A stretch of 64,000 nucleotides of DNA from Fulvitalea axinellae (GCF_036492835.1 NZ_AP025316.1:372001-436000); one strand, 5' to 3'. Shown: positions 28,933 through 38,615, numbered from the stretch's first letter. The notes: generated by a model not told the origin, from the letters alone. Numbers and translations are program-made.

Positions 28933-31900
28933 ATGAAAAAAATAATTTCCACTATCTGGCTGTCCGTTCTGGCTCTTATACTGAGTTTTCAGGCCGGATA
29001 TTCGACGGTGACACCTCCGGATTGGTCGGTTCGAGCGAACGACTTCCAATACAATATGACTGTGATTGTTTTTTCCAATATTGGGGGAACGGTGATCCAG
29101 GACGCGGACAGTGAAGTGGCCGCCTTTGTAGGCGGGCAATGCCGTGGTGTTACCAATTTCGTTTACGATCCGAAAACGAAACGCTATCTGGCTTTTCTGA
29201 CCGTATATAGCGACTCGCCCGGCGAGTCAGTTACGTTTAAGGTTTATGACAAAGCCTCTTCAAGCGTACACGATATCGGCCGTGGGGCGGTATTCGCCGA
29301 CGGTGGCGTAATCGGGAGCCCGGACAGGCCGTACAGCCTCTCGGACCCGGCCTTGGAGACAGGAGCCACATTGCAAAATTTCGATTTCGCTACGGTAAGA
29401 ACGTGGGTGACCCGTGAGAGCGATGATACATTCAGAATACTGGTGGACAAAGGCTACGGCGTAGACGCCTTGGTGCCGGTGTTTCAGGCTTCGCCGGAAG
29501 CCAGGGTGACGATTGATGAAGTGCCCTTGGTTTCGAATACCGATCCTTTGGATTTTAGCCAAAGCGTAACCGTTACGGTACAGTCGGAAGACGAATGGAC
29601 CACGAACACCTACACTATCCATGCTGCGGAACGGCCGTATTATTTGGGCTCGACTTTGGAATCTTGGTCTATCGGAGGTCATGAGGGGATTATTGATGAG
29701 AATAATCTCGTGACCGTGCACGTACCGCCCGGATTTAACGTGGCCGAAGCGCAACCGGAATTTGTGTTGTCTATCGGCGCTAGGGCGAAAATCAATAGCG
29801 AAGTGTTGACCAGCGGACAGACGGTGGTTGACTTAAGGAAGGACAAAACGTTAGTTGTGGAATCCGAAGGCGTGGAGAATTTCACCGCCTATACTTTGCG
29901 AGTGATCGTAGACTATTTCGAAGGGTCGGACCTTACGGCTTGGTCGGTGCCTCTCCAAAACGGGCAAACCATTTTCCATGAGGACGGAGTGGTAGAGTTC
30001 CATGTGCCTCCGGGCTATGACCTGTCTTCCGTGGAGCCAACCTTCTCCCTGTCGGAAGGGGCGGTGGCCAAATTGGGGGAAGAGGTGGTTGAGAGCGGGC
30101 AAACCAATTTCGATTTGACGAAAGACAAGAGTCTTGCCGTAATTTCCCAAAGCGGAGAGAACGTCAAAGTATATACTCTCCGGGCCGTTGTAGATTATTA
30201 TCAGGGCGATGAGTTGACGGCTTGGGTAGTGCCGAACCAAAGCGGTACCACCATTTTTCATGAAGATGGACTGGTGGAATTCCATGTATTGCCGGGTTAT
30301 GATATTACGGCCGTAAGGCCCAATTTTTCCTTGTCGCCGGGCGCTACGGCCAGAGTAGGCTCCGAACAGGTATTTAGCGGGCAAACCAGTCTGGATTTGA
30401 GCCGTGACCGCAGTTTTGCCGTCACATCCCAAAGTGGCGAAAGCGTTAGGGTATACACGCTCCGGATAGTGGTTGACTATAACCAGCGTTCGGAGTTGTT
30501 GTCGTGGTCAGTGTCTGGGCAAAATGGGCAGACGGAGATTCACGAGGACGGAGTGGTAGAGTTTCATGTGCCTCCGGGTTATGATGTGGCATCCGTAAGG
30601 CCCAATTTTATACTGTCCTCTGAGGCTGTCGCCAAAATCGGTGAGCAGGTACTGGTTAGCGGACAGACAACCGTTGATTTAAGGCAGGATAAAAGTATGA
30701 CCGTTACTTCCCAAAGCGGAGAGAACGTATCGGTTTATACGCTTCGTTTGGTGGTGGATTATTTCCAAGGTTCGGAGTTGACGGCGTGGTCTGTTCCTTT
30801 CCAAAACGGGTTGACCTCGTTCAGGGAAGACGGCGTTGTGGAATTTCACGTTCCTCCGGGTTATGATGTTTCCGAGGTGCTCCCTACGTTCTCATTGTCA
30901 GAAGGCGCGGTGGCCAGAATTGGAGAGGACGTTTTGGTTAGCGGTCAATCGGCTTTGGACCTTGGTCGTGATAAGAGTCTGACGGTCACATCCCAAAGTG
31001 GAGAGAACGTGTCGGTTTATACGCTTCGTTTGGTGGTGGATTATTTCCAAGGTTCGGAATTAACGGCGTGGTCTGTTTCTTCCCAAAATGGACAGACCTC
31101 CTTTAGGGAAGACGGTGTGGTGGAGTTTCATGTACCTCCGGGCTATGATGTTTCCGAGGTGAGACCGACATTTTCCCTGTCCGAAGGGGCTACGGCAAGG
31201 GTAGGGGAGGAACTGTTGGTGAGTGGCCAGACAGCGATAGATTTAAGCCGTGACAAGAGTTTGACAGTCACCTCCCAAAGCGGGGAAAACGTATCGGTTT
31301 ATACACTTCGTTTGGTGGTGGATTATTTCCAAGGTTCGGAGTTATTGACTTGGTCGGTGCCTCAGCAGGTAGGGGAAACAATCTTTCACGAAGACGGCGT
31401 GGTTGAGTTCCATGTGCCTCCGGGCTATGATACCGAGGCGGTAATTCCGCAATTTACATTGTCGGACGGCGCGGGGGCCAAGGTAGGCGAAGAGACGTTG
31501 GCCAGTGGCCAAACGGGGCTGGATTTGAGTCGCGATAAAAGCTTGGCCGTCACATCACAAAGTGGCGAGAACGTAAAGGTCTACACTTTACGATTGGTGG
31601 TCGATCACCTTCAGGGTTCCGAACTGATCTATTGGGGTGTGCCTGACCAGAATGGGGCCTCCATTTTTCACGAAGACGGCGTGGTTGAGTTCCATGTTCC
31701 GTCGGGTTATACCTTGGGCTCCGTCAAGCCCAGCTTTACGATTTCTTCCGGCGCGAGCGCCAAGATCGGCGAAGAGCCGTTGGTTATCGGCCAGAATATA
31801 GACCTTAGTCAAGACCGAAGCCTTGTGGTTACTTCCCAAAGTGGAGAAAACGTTACGGTATATACCCTGCGGGCGGTGGTTGACCACCTTCAGGGTTCCG

Positions 31901-34900
31901 AACTTTTGACATGGTCGGTACCGGACCAAGCGGGGGAGACGCTCTTCCAGCAGGACGGGCTGATTGAGTTTCATGTCGCGCCCGGCTACGACGTGGCCAA
32001 CGTGATTCCGAATTTCACAATATCCGACGGAGCGACAGCCAAAATAGGTGGCGAGACTGTGGTAAGTGGCCAAACTGGCATTGATTTAAGCCGGGACAAA
32101 AGTATGGCGGTCATTTCGCAAAGCGGAACAAGCGTTACGGTATATACGCTTCGTTTGGTGGTGGATTATCTGCAAGGCGCTGAATTGTTGGAATGGAATA
32201 TTCCTGACCAAAACGGCGAGACTGTTTTCCGTGAGGATGGCGTGGTCGAGTTCCATGTGCCACCGGGATACGATCTGTCATCGGTGACACCTTCATTCAC
32301 CATATCGGCGGAGGCCGTGGCCAGAATCGGCGAAGAGGTGTTGACAAGCGGACAATCCAGTCTTGACTTGAGCCGAGACAAAAGCTTGGCTGTAACATCG
32401 CAAAGCGGAAAGAATGTGAGTGTTTATACCTTGCGTCCGGTGGTGGACTATTATGAGGGAGCGGAATTGACGGCGTGGTCGGTGCCGAACCAGAACGGAA
32501 CGACTGTTTTCCAACAGGACGGCGTTGTGGAGTTCCATGTGCCTCCGGGTTATGATATTTCGGCCGTCACGCCCGACTTCAGCCTTTCCGCCGGGGCGGA
32601 GGCCAGAATCGGCGACGAGGTTTTGGTCAGTGGCCAAACGGCTTTGGATCTGAACAAAGACAAAAGCATGACGGTGATCTCGCAAAGCGGTGAGGCCGTA
32701 AGAGTTTATACGCTCCGTTTGGTGGTGGATTTTGAGACGGGATCAGAGCTATTGTCTTGGTCGGTGCCGGACCAAAACGGCGAGACGGTTTTCCGGGAAG
32801 ACGGCGTGGTCGAGTTTCATGTTCCGCCGGGCTATGCGACGGAAGCGGTAGTGCCCGCATTCACATTATCCGCGGGGGCCGAGGCCAAAGTGGGAGGCGA
32901 TGCGCTGGTTAGTGGGCAGACTGTGCTTGATCTGGGCCGTGACAAAAGCTTGGCGGTGACCTCCCAAGACGGTAAAAGCGTAAAGGTTTATACGCTTCGT
33001 CTGGTGGTGGATTATCTACAGGGTTCTGAGCTTACCGCCTGGTCGGTGCCTAATCAGAATGAGCCGACGGTGTTCCGCGAAGACGGTTTGGTGGAATTCC
33101 ATGTGCCTCCGGGTTATGACCTTTCCGCCGTTAGACCATCGTTTTCTTTGTCGGACGGAGCCGAGGCCAAAGTGGGCGGGCAAGTATTGGCCAGTGGCCA
33201 AAGCGTGTTGGATCTGTCAAGCGACAAGAGTTTGGCCGTGACTTCCCAAGACGGCAAGAGTGTCAATGTTTACACCCTGCGGTCCGTGATAGATTACCGG
33301 ACGGAAGCAAACCTATACGCTTGGGACGTTACGGGGCAAGTGGGGCGAACCGTTTTCCGCGAAGGCGGCGTGGTTGAGTTCCATGTAAAACCGGATTTTG
33401 ACCTGGCGAACACCGTTCCGACCGTTGCGGTATCGGACGGGGCCAAGGTAGAGATTGACGGTAGGCCTTACCGAGCGGGCGACGCCGTGGATATGAATGA
33501 GGACCGGGTGGTGTTGGTTCGTTCCGAAGACGGCAAGACCGCCAAAGTGTATAAGATCAAAGCCTTTGTCGATTATTATTCCGGAGCGGAACTGACCGCC
33601 TGGAAGATCGGTGGCCAGAACGGCGAAACGATTTTCCACGAGGACGGGACGGTGGAATTTCATGTGCCTCCGGGCTATGATCTCACTTCCGTGATACCCG
33701 ACTTCGAGATTTCGGAAGGAGCGGTGGCCAAGATAGGGTCGGAGAAGATAGAATCGGGAGTTACTTCGGTTGACCTTTCCCGTGACCAAAGCTTGGTGGT
33801 GACTTCGCAGAGCGGGGAAAACTTTAAGGTATACACCCTTCGGGTAGTGATCGATTTCAAACAGGATGCCAGCCTGTTGACAGCCAAGGCCAAGGGCCAG
33901 AAAGGCGAGACGGTTTTCCGGGAGAACGGAGTGGTGGAGTTTCATTTCTTTAACGGAAAAGACCTTTCAGCCGTAGAGCTTGAGTTCAGCGTATCGCCCG
34001 GTGCCAGTGTCCGTATAGACGGCAAAGTGTATGACGGCGGGGCGATTGACCTTAGGCAAGACAAAAGCGCCGTGGTGATAGCCGAGAACGGAGAAAACTT
34101 TAACGTTTATACCCTTCGGGGAATTATCGACTACCGGACAGGAGCCGAGCTTCTGAGCTGGACGGTAGACGGACAAATAGGGCAGACGGAATTCAAGGAC
34201 GGCAATGTGGTGGAAATCCGGGTGCCTTCCGATTTCGATATCACCAAGGTGAAAGCGAGGTTTACCCTTTCGCCGGGGGCGATGGCCAAAGTGGGCGGAC
34301 AAGAGATAGTGAGCAACCAGACAAGTTTGGACCTTAGCCGGGACAAAAGCTTGGTGGTAGTGGCCGAAAGCGGCGAGTTGTTCCGGGTGTATACTTTGCG
34401 CGTAGTGGTCGAGTTTGAGGAAGGGGCTAAGCTTCTGAGCTGGAACGCTCCGGGACAAACGGGTGAGACATTATTCCGAGAAAACGGTTTGGTGGAATTC
34501 CATGTACCCTCGGGCTACGATATTTCCGCGGTCAAGGGAACCTTTACCCTTTCGGACGGCGCCGTGGCCCGTGTCGGAAACCGTGAGGTAAAGAGCGGTG
34601 AGAGCGCTTTGGACTTCACTACGGATATCAGCCTGGTGGTGGTCTCCGAGAGCGGTGCCGTTTTCAACTCCTATACGTTGCGGGTAGTGGTAGACTTTAG
34701 TCATAGCGCAGAGCTTAAAACTTGGGAAGTTCAGGGTCAGAAAGGAGAGACATTGTTCCGCGAAAACGGTCTGGTGGAATTCCATGTGCCTTCAGGCTAC
34801 GATCTTTCGGCAGTCAACGCCGAGTTTACCCTTTCCGAAGGTGCGTCGGCTACGTTGGATGGGGAACCTTTCGTAAGCGGGCAGAATCTTATCGACCTGC

Positions 34901-36096
34901 GGGAAACCAGAACGGTGGTGGTAAGGTCTGAAAGCGGAACGGAGCAGAGCGTTTACACCTTAAAGGCGATCGAAGACTTTGGCGCCGACGCCAGACTGCT
35001 CGCTTGGCATGTGCCGGGTCAGGTTGGCGGTACGGTATTCACAGAACACCACGAGGTGATTTTCCATCTACCGTATAATTTCGACGTTACGGAATCGGTC
35101 GGGGTATTTAGCCTTTCGCCGGGAGCCGAAGCTTATGTCGGCGACGAGTTGGTGACCAGTGGGCTGACGGCACTGGACTTATCGAAAGACCAGAGCTTAA
35201 GGGTCTTGGCCGAAGACGGTATCTCCAGCAACGTTTATACGATTCGGGCCATTGTGGACAAGAACGACGAAGCCCGGATCAAGGTCTTTGATGTTGAAGG
35301 TCAAATAGGCGAAAGCGTAATTCTGGATCAGGAAATAACGGTGAACGTGCCGGCGGATTTCGATCTTGGCCAAGCGCTGGTCACGTTCGAGGTTTCTGAA
35401 CGGGCCTCTTTGGTTTATAAAGGAAGCCAAGCCGTTAGCGGGATCACTACCATTGACCTTACGAAAGACCAGAGCTTGTTGGTGATTTCCGAATCGGGCA
35501 AAAAGCAGAATGTTTATACCGTCCGGGCGGTAAAATCGCTTAGTGACGAGTCCGCCTTTATTTCCTTCAATATCGCCGGTCAGCGCGAGGTACCCGTGAT
35601 TTCCAAAAACACGGTCACTGTGGAAGTGGACGAGGGCACGGACCTGACAAAAACCAAGGTGAATTTTACGGTATCGGAAGGCGCGAGTGTGTATCACAAC
35701 GACCGTGAGATAGTTAGTGGCAAAACCGTAATCGATCTTAGCGAAGGTGGAGAGTTCTTGGTTGTGTCGGAAAGCGGGGCGGAATTCACCCAATACAATG
35801 TGGTGGTCCTGTGGATCGATACCGTTATGGAACGCTTTGAGGCGGCCAATATGGTTACGCCGAACGGAGACGGGTTTAACGAAACCTGGATGATCAAGAA
35901 TGTGGAAAAATACAGGGATTGCAAGCTGAGTATATTCGATTTGGGCGGAAGGTTATTGTATGAGACAATAGGTTACCAAAACGATTGGGGCGCTACGGAG
36001 GACGGGAAACGTCTGCCAGTGGGCACTTATTATTTCAAGCTTGAACACGATACGGAAGATTTCGATAAGACGGGCTATATACAAGTGCTTTATTAG
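28933..36096 (+). CDS. Giant tandem-repeat surface protein with gliding-type (T9SS type B) C-terminus
   Basis: A 2387-residue exported protein. After a signal peptide (1-24) comes a module beginning PDWSVRANDFQYNM (about 29-140) shared with the preceding giant protein. One degenerate and about 22 further repeats of roughly 94 residues fill residues 150-2295. Typical unit features are ELxxWSVPxQNG, EDGVVEFHVPPGYD, FSLSxGAxAK, SGQTxxDLSRDKSL and VYTLRLVVDY, forming predicted beta-sandwich domains in a long stalk. The last 90 residues (NMVTPNGDGFNETWMIKNV to GYIQVLY) are a gliding motility-associated C-terminal domain, the type B T9SS signal found on SprB-like adhesins. The PorP/SprF gene follows by 24 bases. 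An adhesin or motility filament is inferred. Confidence 0.88.
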   Translation: MKKIISTIWLSVLALILSFQAGYSTVTPPDWSVRANDFQYNMTVIVFSNIGGTVIQDADSEVAAFVGGQCRGVTNFVYDPKTKRYLAFLTVYSDSPGESVTFKVYDKASSSVHDIGRGAVFADGGVIGSPDRPYSLSDPALETGATLQNFDFATVRTWVTRESDDTFRILVDKGYGVDALVPVFQASPEARVTIDEVPLVSNTDPLDFSQSVTVTVQSEDEWTTNTYTIHAAERPYYLGSTLESWSIGGHEGIIDENNLVTVHVPPGFNVAEAQPEFVLSIGARAKINSEVLTSGQTVVDLRKDKTLVVESEGVENFTAYTLRVIVDYFEGSDLTAWSVPLQNGQTIFHEDGVVEFHVPPGYDLSSVEPTFSLSEGAVAKLGEEVVESGQTNFDLTKDKSLAVISQSGENVKVYTLRAVVDYYQGDELTAWVVPNQSGTTIFHEDGLVEFHVLPGYDITAVRPNFSLSPGATARVGSEQVFSGQTSLDLSRDRSFAVTSQSGESVRVYTLRIVVDYNQRSELLSWSVSGQNGQTEIHEDGVVEFHVPPGYDVASVRPNFILSSEAVAKIGEQVLVSGQTTVDLRQDKSMTVTSQSGENVSVYTLRLVVDYFQGSELTAWSVPFQNGLTSFREDGVVEFHVPPGYDVSEVLPTFSLSEGAVARIGEDVLVSGQSALDLGRDKSLTVTSQSGENVSVYTLRLVVDYFQGSELTAWSVSSQNGQTSFREDGVVEFHVPPGYDVSEVRPTFSLSEGATARVGEELLVSGQTAIDLSRDKSLTVTSQSGENVSVYTLRLVVDYFQGSELLTWSVPQQVGETIFHEDGVVEFHVPPGYDTEAVIPQFTLSDGAGAKVGEETLASGQTGLDLSRDKSLAVTSQSGENVKVYTLRLVVDHLQGSELIYWGVPDQNGASIFHEDGVVEFHVPSGYTLGSVKPSFTISSGASAKIGEEPLVIGQNIDLSQDRSLVVTSQSGENVTVYTLRAVVDHLQGSELLTWSVPDQAGETLFQQDGLIEFHVAPGYDVANVIPNFTISDGATAKIGGETVVSGQTGIDLSRDKSMAVISQSGTSVTVYTLRLVVDYLQGAELLEWNIPDQNGETVFREDGVVEFHVPPGYDLSSVTPSFTISAEAVARIGEEVLTSGQSSLDLSRDKSLAVTSQSGKNVSVYTLRPVVDYYEGAELTAWSVPNQNGTTVFQQDGVVEFHVPPGYDISAVTPDFSLSAGAEARIGDEVLVSGQTALDLNKDKSMTVISQSGEAVRVYTLRLVVDFETGSELLSWSVPDQNGETVFREDGVVEFHVPPGYATEAVVPAFTLSAGAEAKVGGDALVSGQTVLDLGRDKSLAVTSQDGKSVKVYTLRLVVDYLQGSELTAWSVPNQNEPTVFREDGLVEFHVPPGYDLSAVRPSFSLSDGAEAKVGGQVLASGQSVLDLSSDKSLAVTSQDGKSVNVYTLRSVIDYRTEANLYAWDVTGQVGRTVFREGGVVEFHVKPDFDLANTVPTVAVSDGAKVEIDGRPYRAGDAVDMNEDRVVLVRSEDGKTAKVYKIKAFVDYYSGAELTAWKIGGQNGETIFHEDGTVEFHVPPGYDLTSVIPDFEISEGAVAKIGSEKIESGVTSVDLSRDQSLVVTSQSGENFKVYTLRVVIDFKQDASLLTAKAKGQKGETVFRENGVVEFHFFNGKDLSAVELEFSVSPGASVRIDGKVYDGGAIDLRQDKSAVVIAENGENFNVYTLRGIIDYRTGAELLSWTVDGQIGQTEFKDGNVVEIRVPSDFDITKVKARFTLSPGAMAKVGGQEIVSNQTSLDLSRDKSLVVVAESGELFRVYTLRVVVEFEEGAKLLSWNAPGQTGETLFRENGLVEFHVPSGYDISAVKGTFTLSDGAVARVGNREVKSGESALDFTTDISLVVVSESGAVFNSYTLRVVVDFSHSAELKTWEVQGQKGETLFRENGLVEFHVPSGYDLSAVNAEFTLSEGASATLDGEPFVSGQNLIDLRETRTVVVRSESGTEQSVYTLKAIEDFGADARLLAWHVPGQVGGTVFTEHHEVIFHLPYNFDVTESVGVFSLSPGAEAYVGDELVTSGLTALDLSKDQSLRVLAEDGISSNVYTIRAIVDKNDEARIKVFDVEGQIGESVILDQEITVNVPADFDLGQALVTFEVSERASLVYKGSQAVSGITTIDLTKDQSLLVISESGKKQNVYTVRAVKSLSDESAFISFNIAGQREVPVISKNTVTVEVDEGTDLTKTKVNFTVSEGASVYHNDREIVSGKTVIDLSEGGEFLVVSESGAEFTQYNVVVLWIDTVMERFEAANMVTPNGDGFNETWMIKNVEKYRDCKLSIFDLGGRLLYETIGYQNDWGATEDGKRLPVGTYYFKLEHDTEDFDKTGYIQVLY
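29638..35817 (+). repeat. About 22 tandem coding repeats of roughly 282 bases
   Basis: Units of about 282 bases encode the 94-residue repeats of the giant adhesin. Units beginning near 30763, 31045 and 31327 are nearly identical over GTTTATACGCTTCGTTTGG and the following bases, while units near both ends have drifted. This gradient suits expansion by recombination in the middle of the array, and makes the region prone to length variation and assembly collapse. Confidence 0.85.
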
Positions 36097-36120
36097 GCGG
36101 TCCGGTAGATTCTGACAGTT

Positions 36121-37464
36121 ATGAGACAGATATTGAAAAGCGTAATATGCCTAATGGGCCTGCTGGCGATAGTGTCGGTGGCCCAAGCCCAGATGACGAC
36201 GCCTTACGGCACGCTGTTTTACAAATTCGGGTTTTTGCGGAATCCGGCCCAAGTGGTGAATTATCAGCACGCTGTATATGTCGGGTACCAGAACTATTGG
36301 GTGGATGTGTCGGGCGCGCCGCAGAACCTGTTTGTGGGCGGTATCTACCGCTTTCGGCCGGAGGTGGCTATTTCCATGTCTTTGGACAAATATATGGAGA
36401 GCTTCGTGACGCGAACGTCCGGGCGATTACAAGGGGCCTATAAATTCAAGATCGACAAAAAGCAGAGCTTGAAATTCGGGCTTGAGGCCAAAATAGTGGA
36501 CACCCGTCTGGATATGGACAAGATAGTGGTGTTTGATCACGAGCCTCTGTTACGCGAATTGGATCGTACCGCTCCTTATGTTTATTTCAGTGCCGGTGCG
36601 GAGTATGTGTATGACCGCTTTAGCGCTGAGGTTTTTATTCCGCAAGGTACCGAACACAGCTTTGACGTTACGGAAGGGGTTTATGCGTTGGCCAACTATT
36701 CCGTTCCGTTGAAAAAAGGCTTTGAGGTAAAAGGCGGAGCCGGTGGCGGCATATTGTACGAGTCTGGGTATTGGGAAGTGGACGCTCAGGTGAGTTACCA
36801 GTCCGCTTTTGACCTTAACTTGCGGTATCATTCCCTAGGCATAGTTTCGATGGGGTTCGCTATCAACTTCGGGCAGTTGACCGGTAGTGCGTCGTATAGC
36901 GCTAACGTAAAGTCGGATAGCGGAATGGGCGGAAACCATGAGGCGTTTCTGATGTATGGCGGTGAGGTAAGCGACATAAGAAAACGTAGGTTCAACAAAA
37001 ACAAAAAGCTCTCTGGCAAATCCATCGATATCGGTGACGAGCTACAAAGACTTGAGGAACAGAATGAGGAGCTGGCCAAGTCGCTTGACAAGGTTTTGGA
37101 GGAGCTTGAAGAGCTGAACAAGAAACAGCAGGATTTTATCGATTCCGAAAAAGGGGAATCGAAGATGAAGAGTTACCCGCTGGAGCATATGGAAAGCGCC
37201 GAGGAGAGCGATGAAAAGGACGAGGTAAAGGCTGGTTATTATGTAGTGGTGGCTTCGTCGAAACATATGGCCGATTTCGAAAAGCTGAAGGCTTCATTGG
37301 CCAAGGTGGGCATGAAAGCCGGCGTGTTCTTTAACAACCGCAAGGAGCGTTACTATCTGTACACAGCCAAGTTCGATACGATGAAAGAAGCTATGAAGGA
37401 GATGAAACGAATGCGCAAATCCCGCTTCAAGGGAGTGAGGGTACACCGTTATAAGCCTGAGTAA
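36121..37464 (+). CDS. PorP/SprF-family outer-membrane protein fused to coiled coil and SPOR-like domain
   Basis: A 447-residue exported protein with a signal peptide (1-23). Residues about 24-275 are a PorP/SprF-type beta barrel, seen in FLRNPAQVVNYQHAVYVGYQNYW and the recurrent strands ending INFGQLTGSASY. Known SprF proteins are needed to export or anchor the type B adhesin encoded next to them, and this gene starts 24 bases after such a gene. Unusually the barrel is extended: residues about 300-345 form a charged coiled coil (LQRLEEQNEELAKSLDKV), and residues about 372-447 (YYVVVASSKHMADFEKLK, then YYLYTAKFDTMKEAMKEM) look like a SPOR fold, which binds denuded peptidoglycan in other proteins. 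Inference: it ties the adhesin exporter to the cell wall. Confidence 0.83.
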   Translation: MRQILKSVICLMGLLAIVSVAQAQMTTPYGTLFYKFGFLRNPAQVVNYQHAVYVGYQNYWVDVSGAPQNLFVGGIYRFRPEVAISMSLDKYMESFVTRTSGRLQGAYKFKIDKKQSLKFGLEAKIVDTRLDMDKIVVFDHEPLLRELDRTAPYVYFSAGAEYVYDRFSAEVFIPQGTEHSFDVTEGVYALANYSVPLKKGFEVKGGAGGGILYESGYWEVDAQVSYQSAFDLNLRYHSLGIVSMGFAINFGQLTGSASYSANVKSDSGMGGNHEAFLMYGGEVSDIRKRRFNKNKKLSGKSIDIGDELQRLEEQNEELAKSLDKVLEELEELNKKQQDFIDSEKGESKMKSYPLEHMESAEESDEKDEVKAGYYVVVASSKHMADFEKLKASLAKVGMKAGVFFNNRKERYYLYTAKFDTMKEAMKEMKRMRKSRFKGVRVHRYKPE

Positions 37465-37481
37465 TCTTTGCAGAAGGTTTG

Positions 37482-37512
37482 CGGGGTGAGAACCCTCATC
37501 CCGTAAATTTTA
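37482..37512 (+). terminator. Hairpin terminator closing the surface-protein locus
   Basis: CGGGGTGAG and CTCATCCCG pair over nine positions with one G-U, with loop AACC, just after the PorP/SprF gene; TAAATTTTACT follows. Confidence 0.6.
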
Positions 37513-37613
37513 CTCGATCGAACTATGTTGTTGTAATTAATGAATTTTTTGTACTAATATTCGTTATCTTGCCTTTGTGAGTTATATGTTTGGCTCCTTT
37601 ATCTGGTAAAGAT

Positions 37614-38216
37614 ATGGTAAACGAATACTACTTTGATAATTTTCCTGAGCTGGAAAGTGAGCGTTTGATTTTTCGCCGGTTTTCGATCGACGACGCTCCG
37701 GATGTTTTTGAGATACGCTCTGACGATCGAGTGATGAGGTTTATGGATAGCCACAAGCATCGCAACGTTTATGACTCCGAAGGGTTTATTTCGAAAAACT
37801 TCGAGATTTACAAAAAAGGGAATGGCTTGTTTTGGGCGATTGTGGAGAAGGCATCGGGTGAGCTGGTGGGTGATTTCGCTTTTTGGAGAATTGAGAAAGA
37901 AAACCGCCGTGCGGAAATCGGCTATAGTATGAAGCCGAAATTTTGGGGCAAGGGCTTTATGACCGAGGCGATGGACAGGCTATTGAGGTTTGGCTTTACG
38001 GATCTTAACCTGCATAGCGTGGAAGCGGAGATTAATCCCGAAAACGAGAATTCGGAGAAAGTTTTGCTACGGATGGGCTTTAAAAGGGAGGCCTATTTCC
38101 GAGAGAATCGTTTCTTTGATGGCTGGTTTTTGGATAGCGCCATTTATAGCCTTTTGGAGCGTGATTTTAAATATGATATGTCCAATCTTGTCGCTAGCGT
38201 GAATAGTAAAAAGTAG
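37614..38216 (+). CDS. GNAT-family N-acetyltransferase (RimJ/RimL-like)
   Basis: A 200-residue cytoplasmic acetyl-CoA-dependent acetyltransferase. It begins with the RimL-like LESERLIFRRFSIDDAPDVFEIRSD, has the acceptor-side strand AEIGYSMKPKFWGKGFMTEAM, whose WGKGFMTEA forms the pyrophosphate-binding loop of acetyl-CoA, and ends with VEAEINPENENSEKVLLRMGFKREA, the conserved NxxSxxxxxKxGF region. The ATG at 37614 is preferred over an in-frame TTG at 37590. The substrate could be an alpha-amine of a ribosomal protein, an amino acid or an antibiotic; the sequence does not say. It is monocistronic. Confidence 0.88.
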   Translation: MVNEYYFDNFPELESERLIFRRFSIDDAPDVFEIRSDDRVMRFMDSHKHRNVYDSEGFISKNFEIYKKGNGLFWAIVEKASGELVGDFAFWRIEKENRRAEIGYSMKPKFWGKGFMTEAMDRLLRFGFTDLNLHSVEAEINPENENSEKVLLRMGFKREAYFRENRFFDGWFLDSAIYSLLERDFKYDMSNLVASVNSKK

Positions 38217-38230
38217 GACCGTTTGGCAAT

Positions 38231-38290
38231 GGGTATAAGGTCTTAAGTATTAGGTATTCTATTGGTGAATTTACCTAATGCTTAAGACCT
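38231..38290. repeat. Heptad-phased repeat forming a 19-base inverted repeat
   Basis: The left arm AGGTCTTAAGTATTAGGTA (38238-38256) and right arm TACCTAATGCTTAAGACCT (38272-38290) pair with one G-U. The left side reads in seven-base steps GGTATAA, GGTCTTA, AGTATTA, GGTATTC. It sits 22 bases after the acetyltransferase stop and may also terminate that transcript. Confidence 0.75.
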
Positions 38291-38615
38291 GTTTGGATTA
38301 AAACGACAAACTTTTTGGTAGAGTAACGCCAACTCGGTTTGTCGATAATATTCATCTCGATACGGGTTGTGTTTACAGGTCTCTGTTTATTCTCAATAAG
38401 ATGTTTCGCTTGTTTTTGTTGGAATGAAGCGCCTGCATGTATCGGAGAGGAGTCTTTAAGGGATCAATTTAGAATTAAAAAAATGGCGCATGAGAGCAAG
38501 TCCCATACGCCGTGTTGGTTTAGGAGTAGGTATTTCTTTTAGGAAAAGTAGTCTATGTGAATTGGTTTCGTATAGGATTGGTATTCGCAATCCGCACCAA
38601 GATCCCAATCCCATT

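Noticed and set aside
29851-34785. Many antisense frames of 60-210 residues across the repeat gene
   Set aside because: They recur with the 282-base period as mirror images of the sense repeats, so they are by-products of codon use.
29638-35817. Regular repeats considered as a CRISPR or satellite array
   Set aside because: The period is about 282 bases, in frame and coding throughout, with no spacers.
38339-38542. 67-residue frame in the region after the acetyltransferase gene
   Set aside because: Low-complexity, Cys/Phe-rich translation without homology pattern; lies between two repeat elements.
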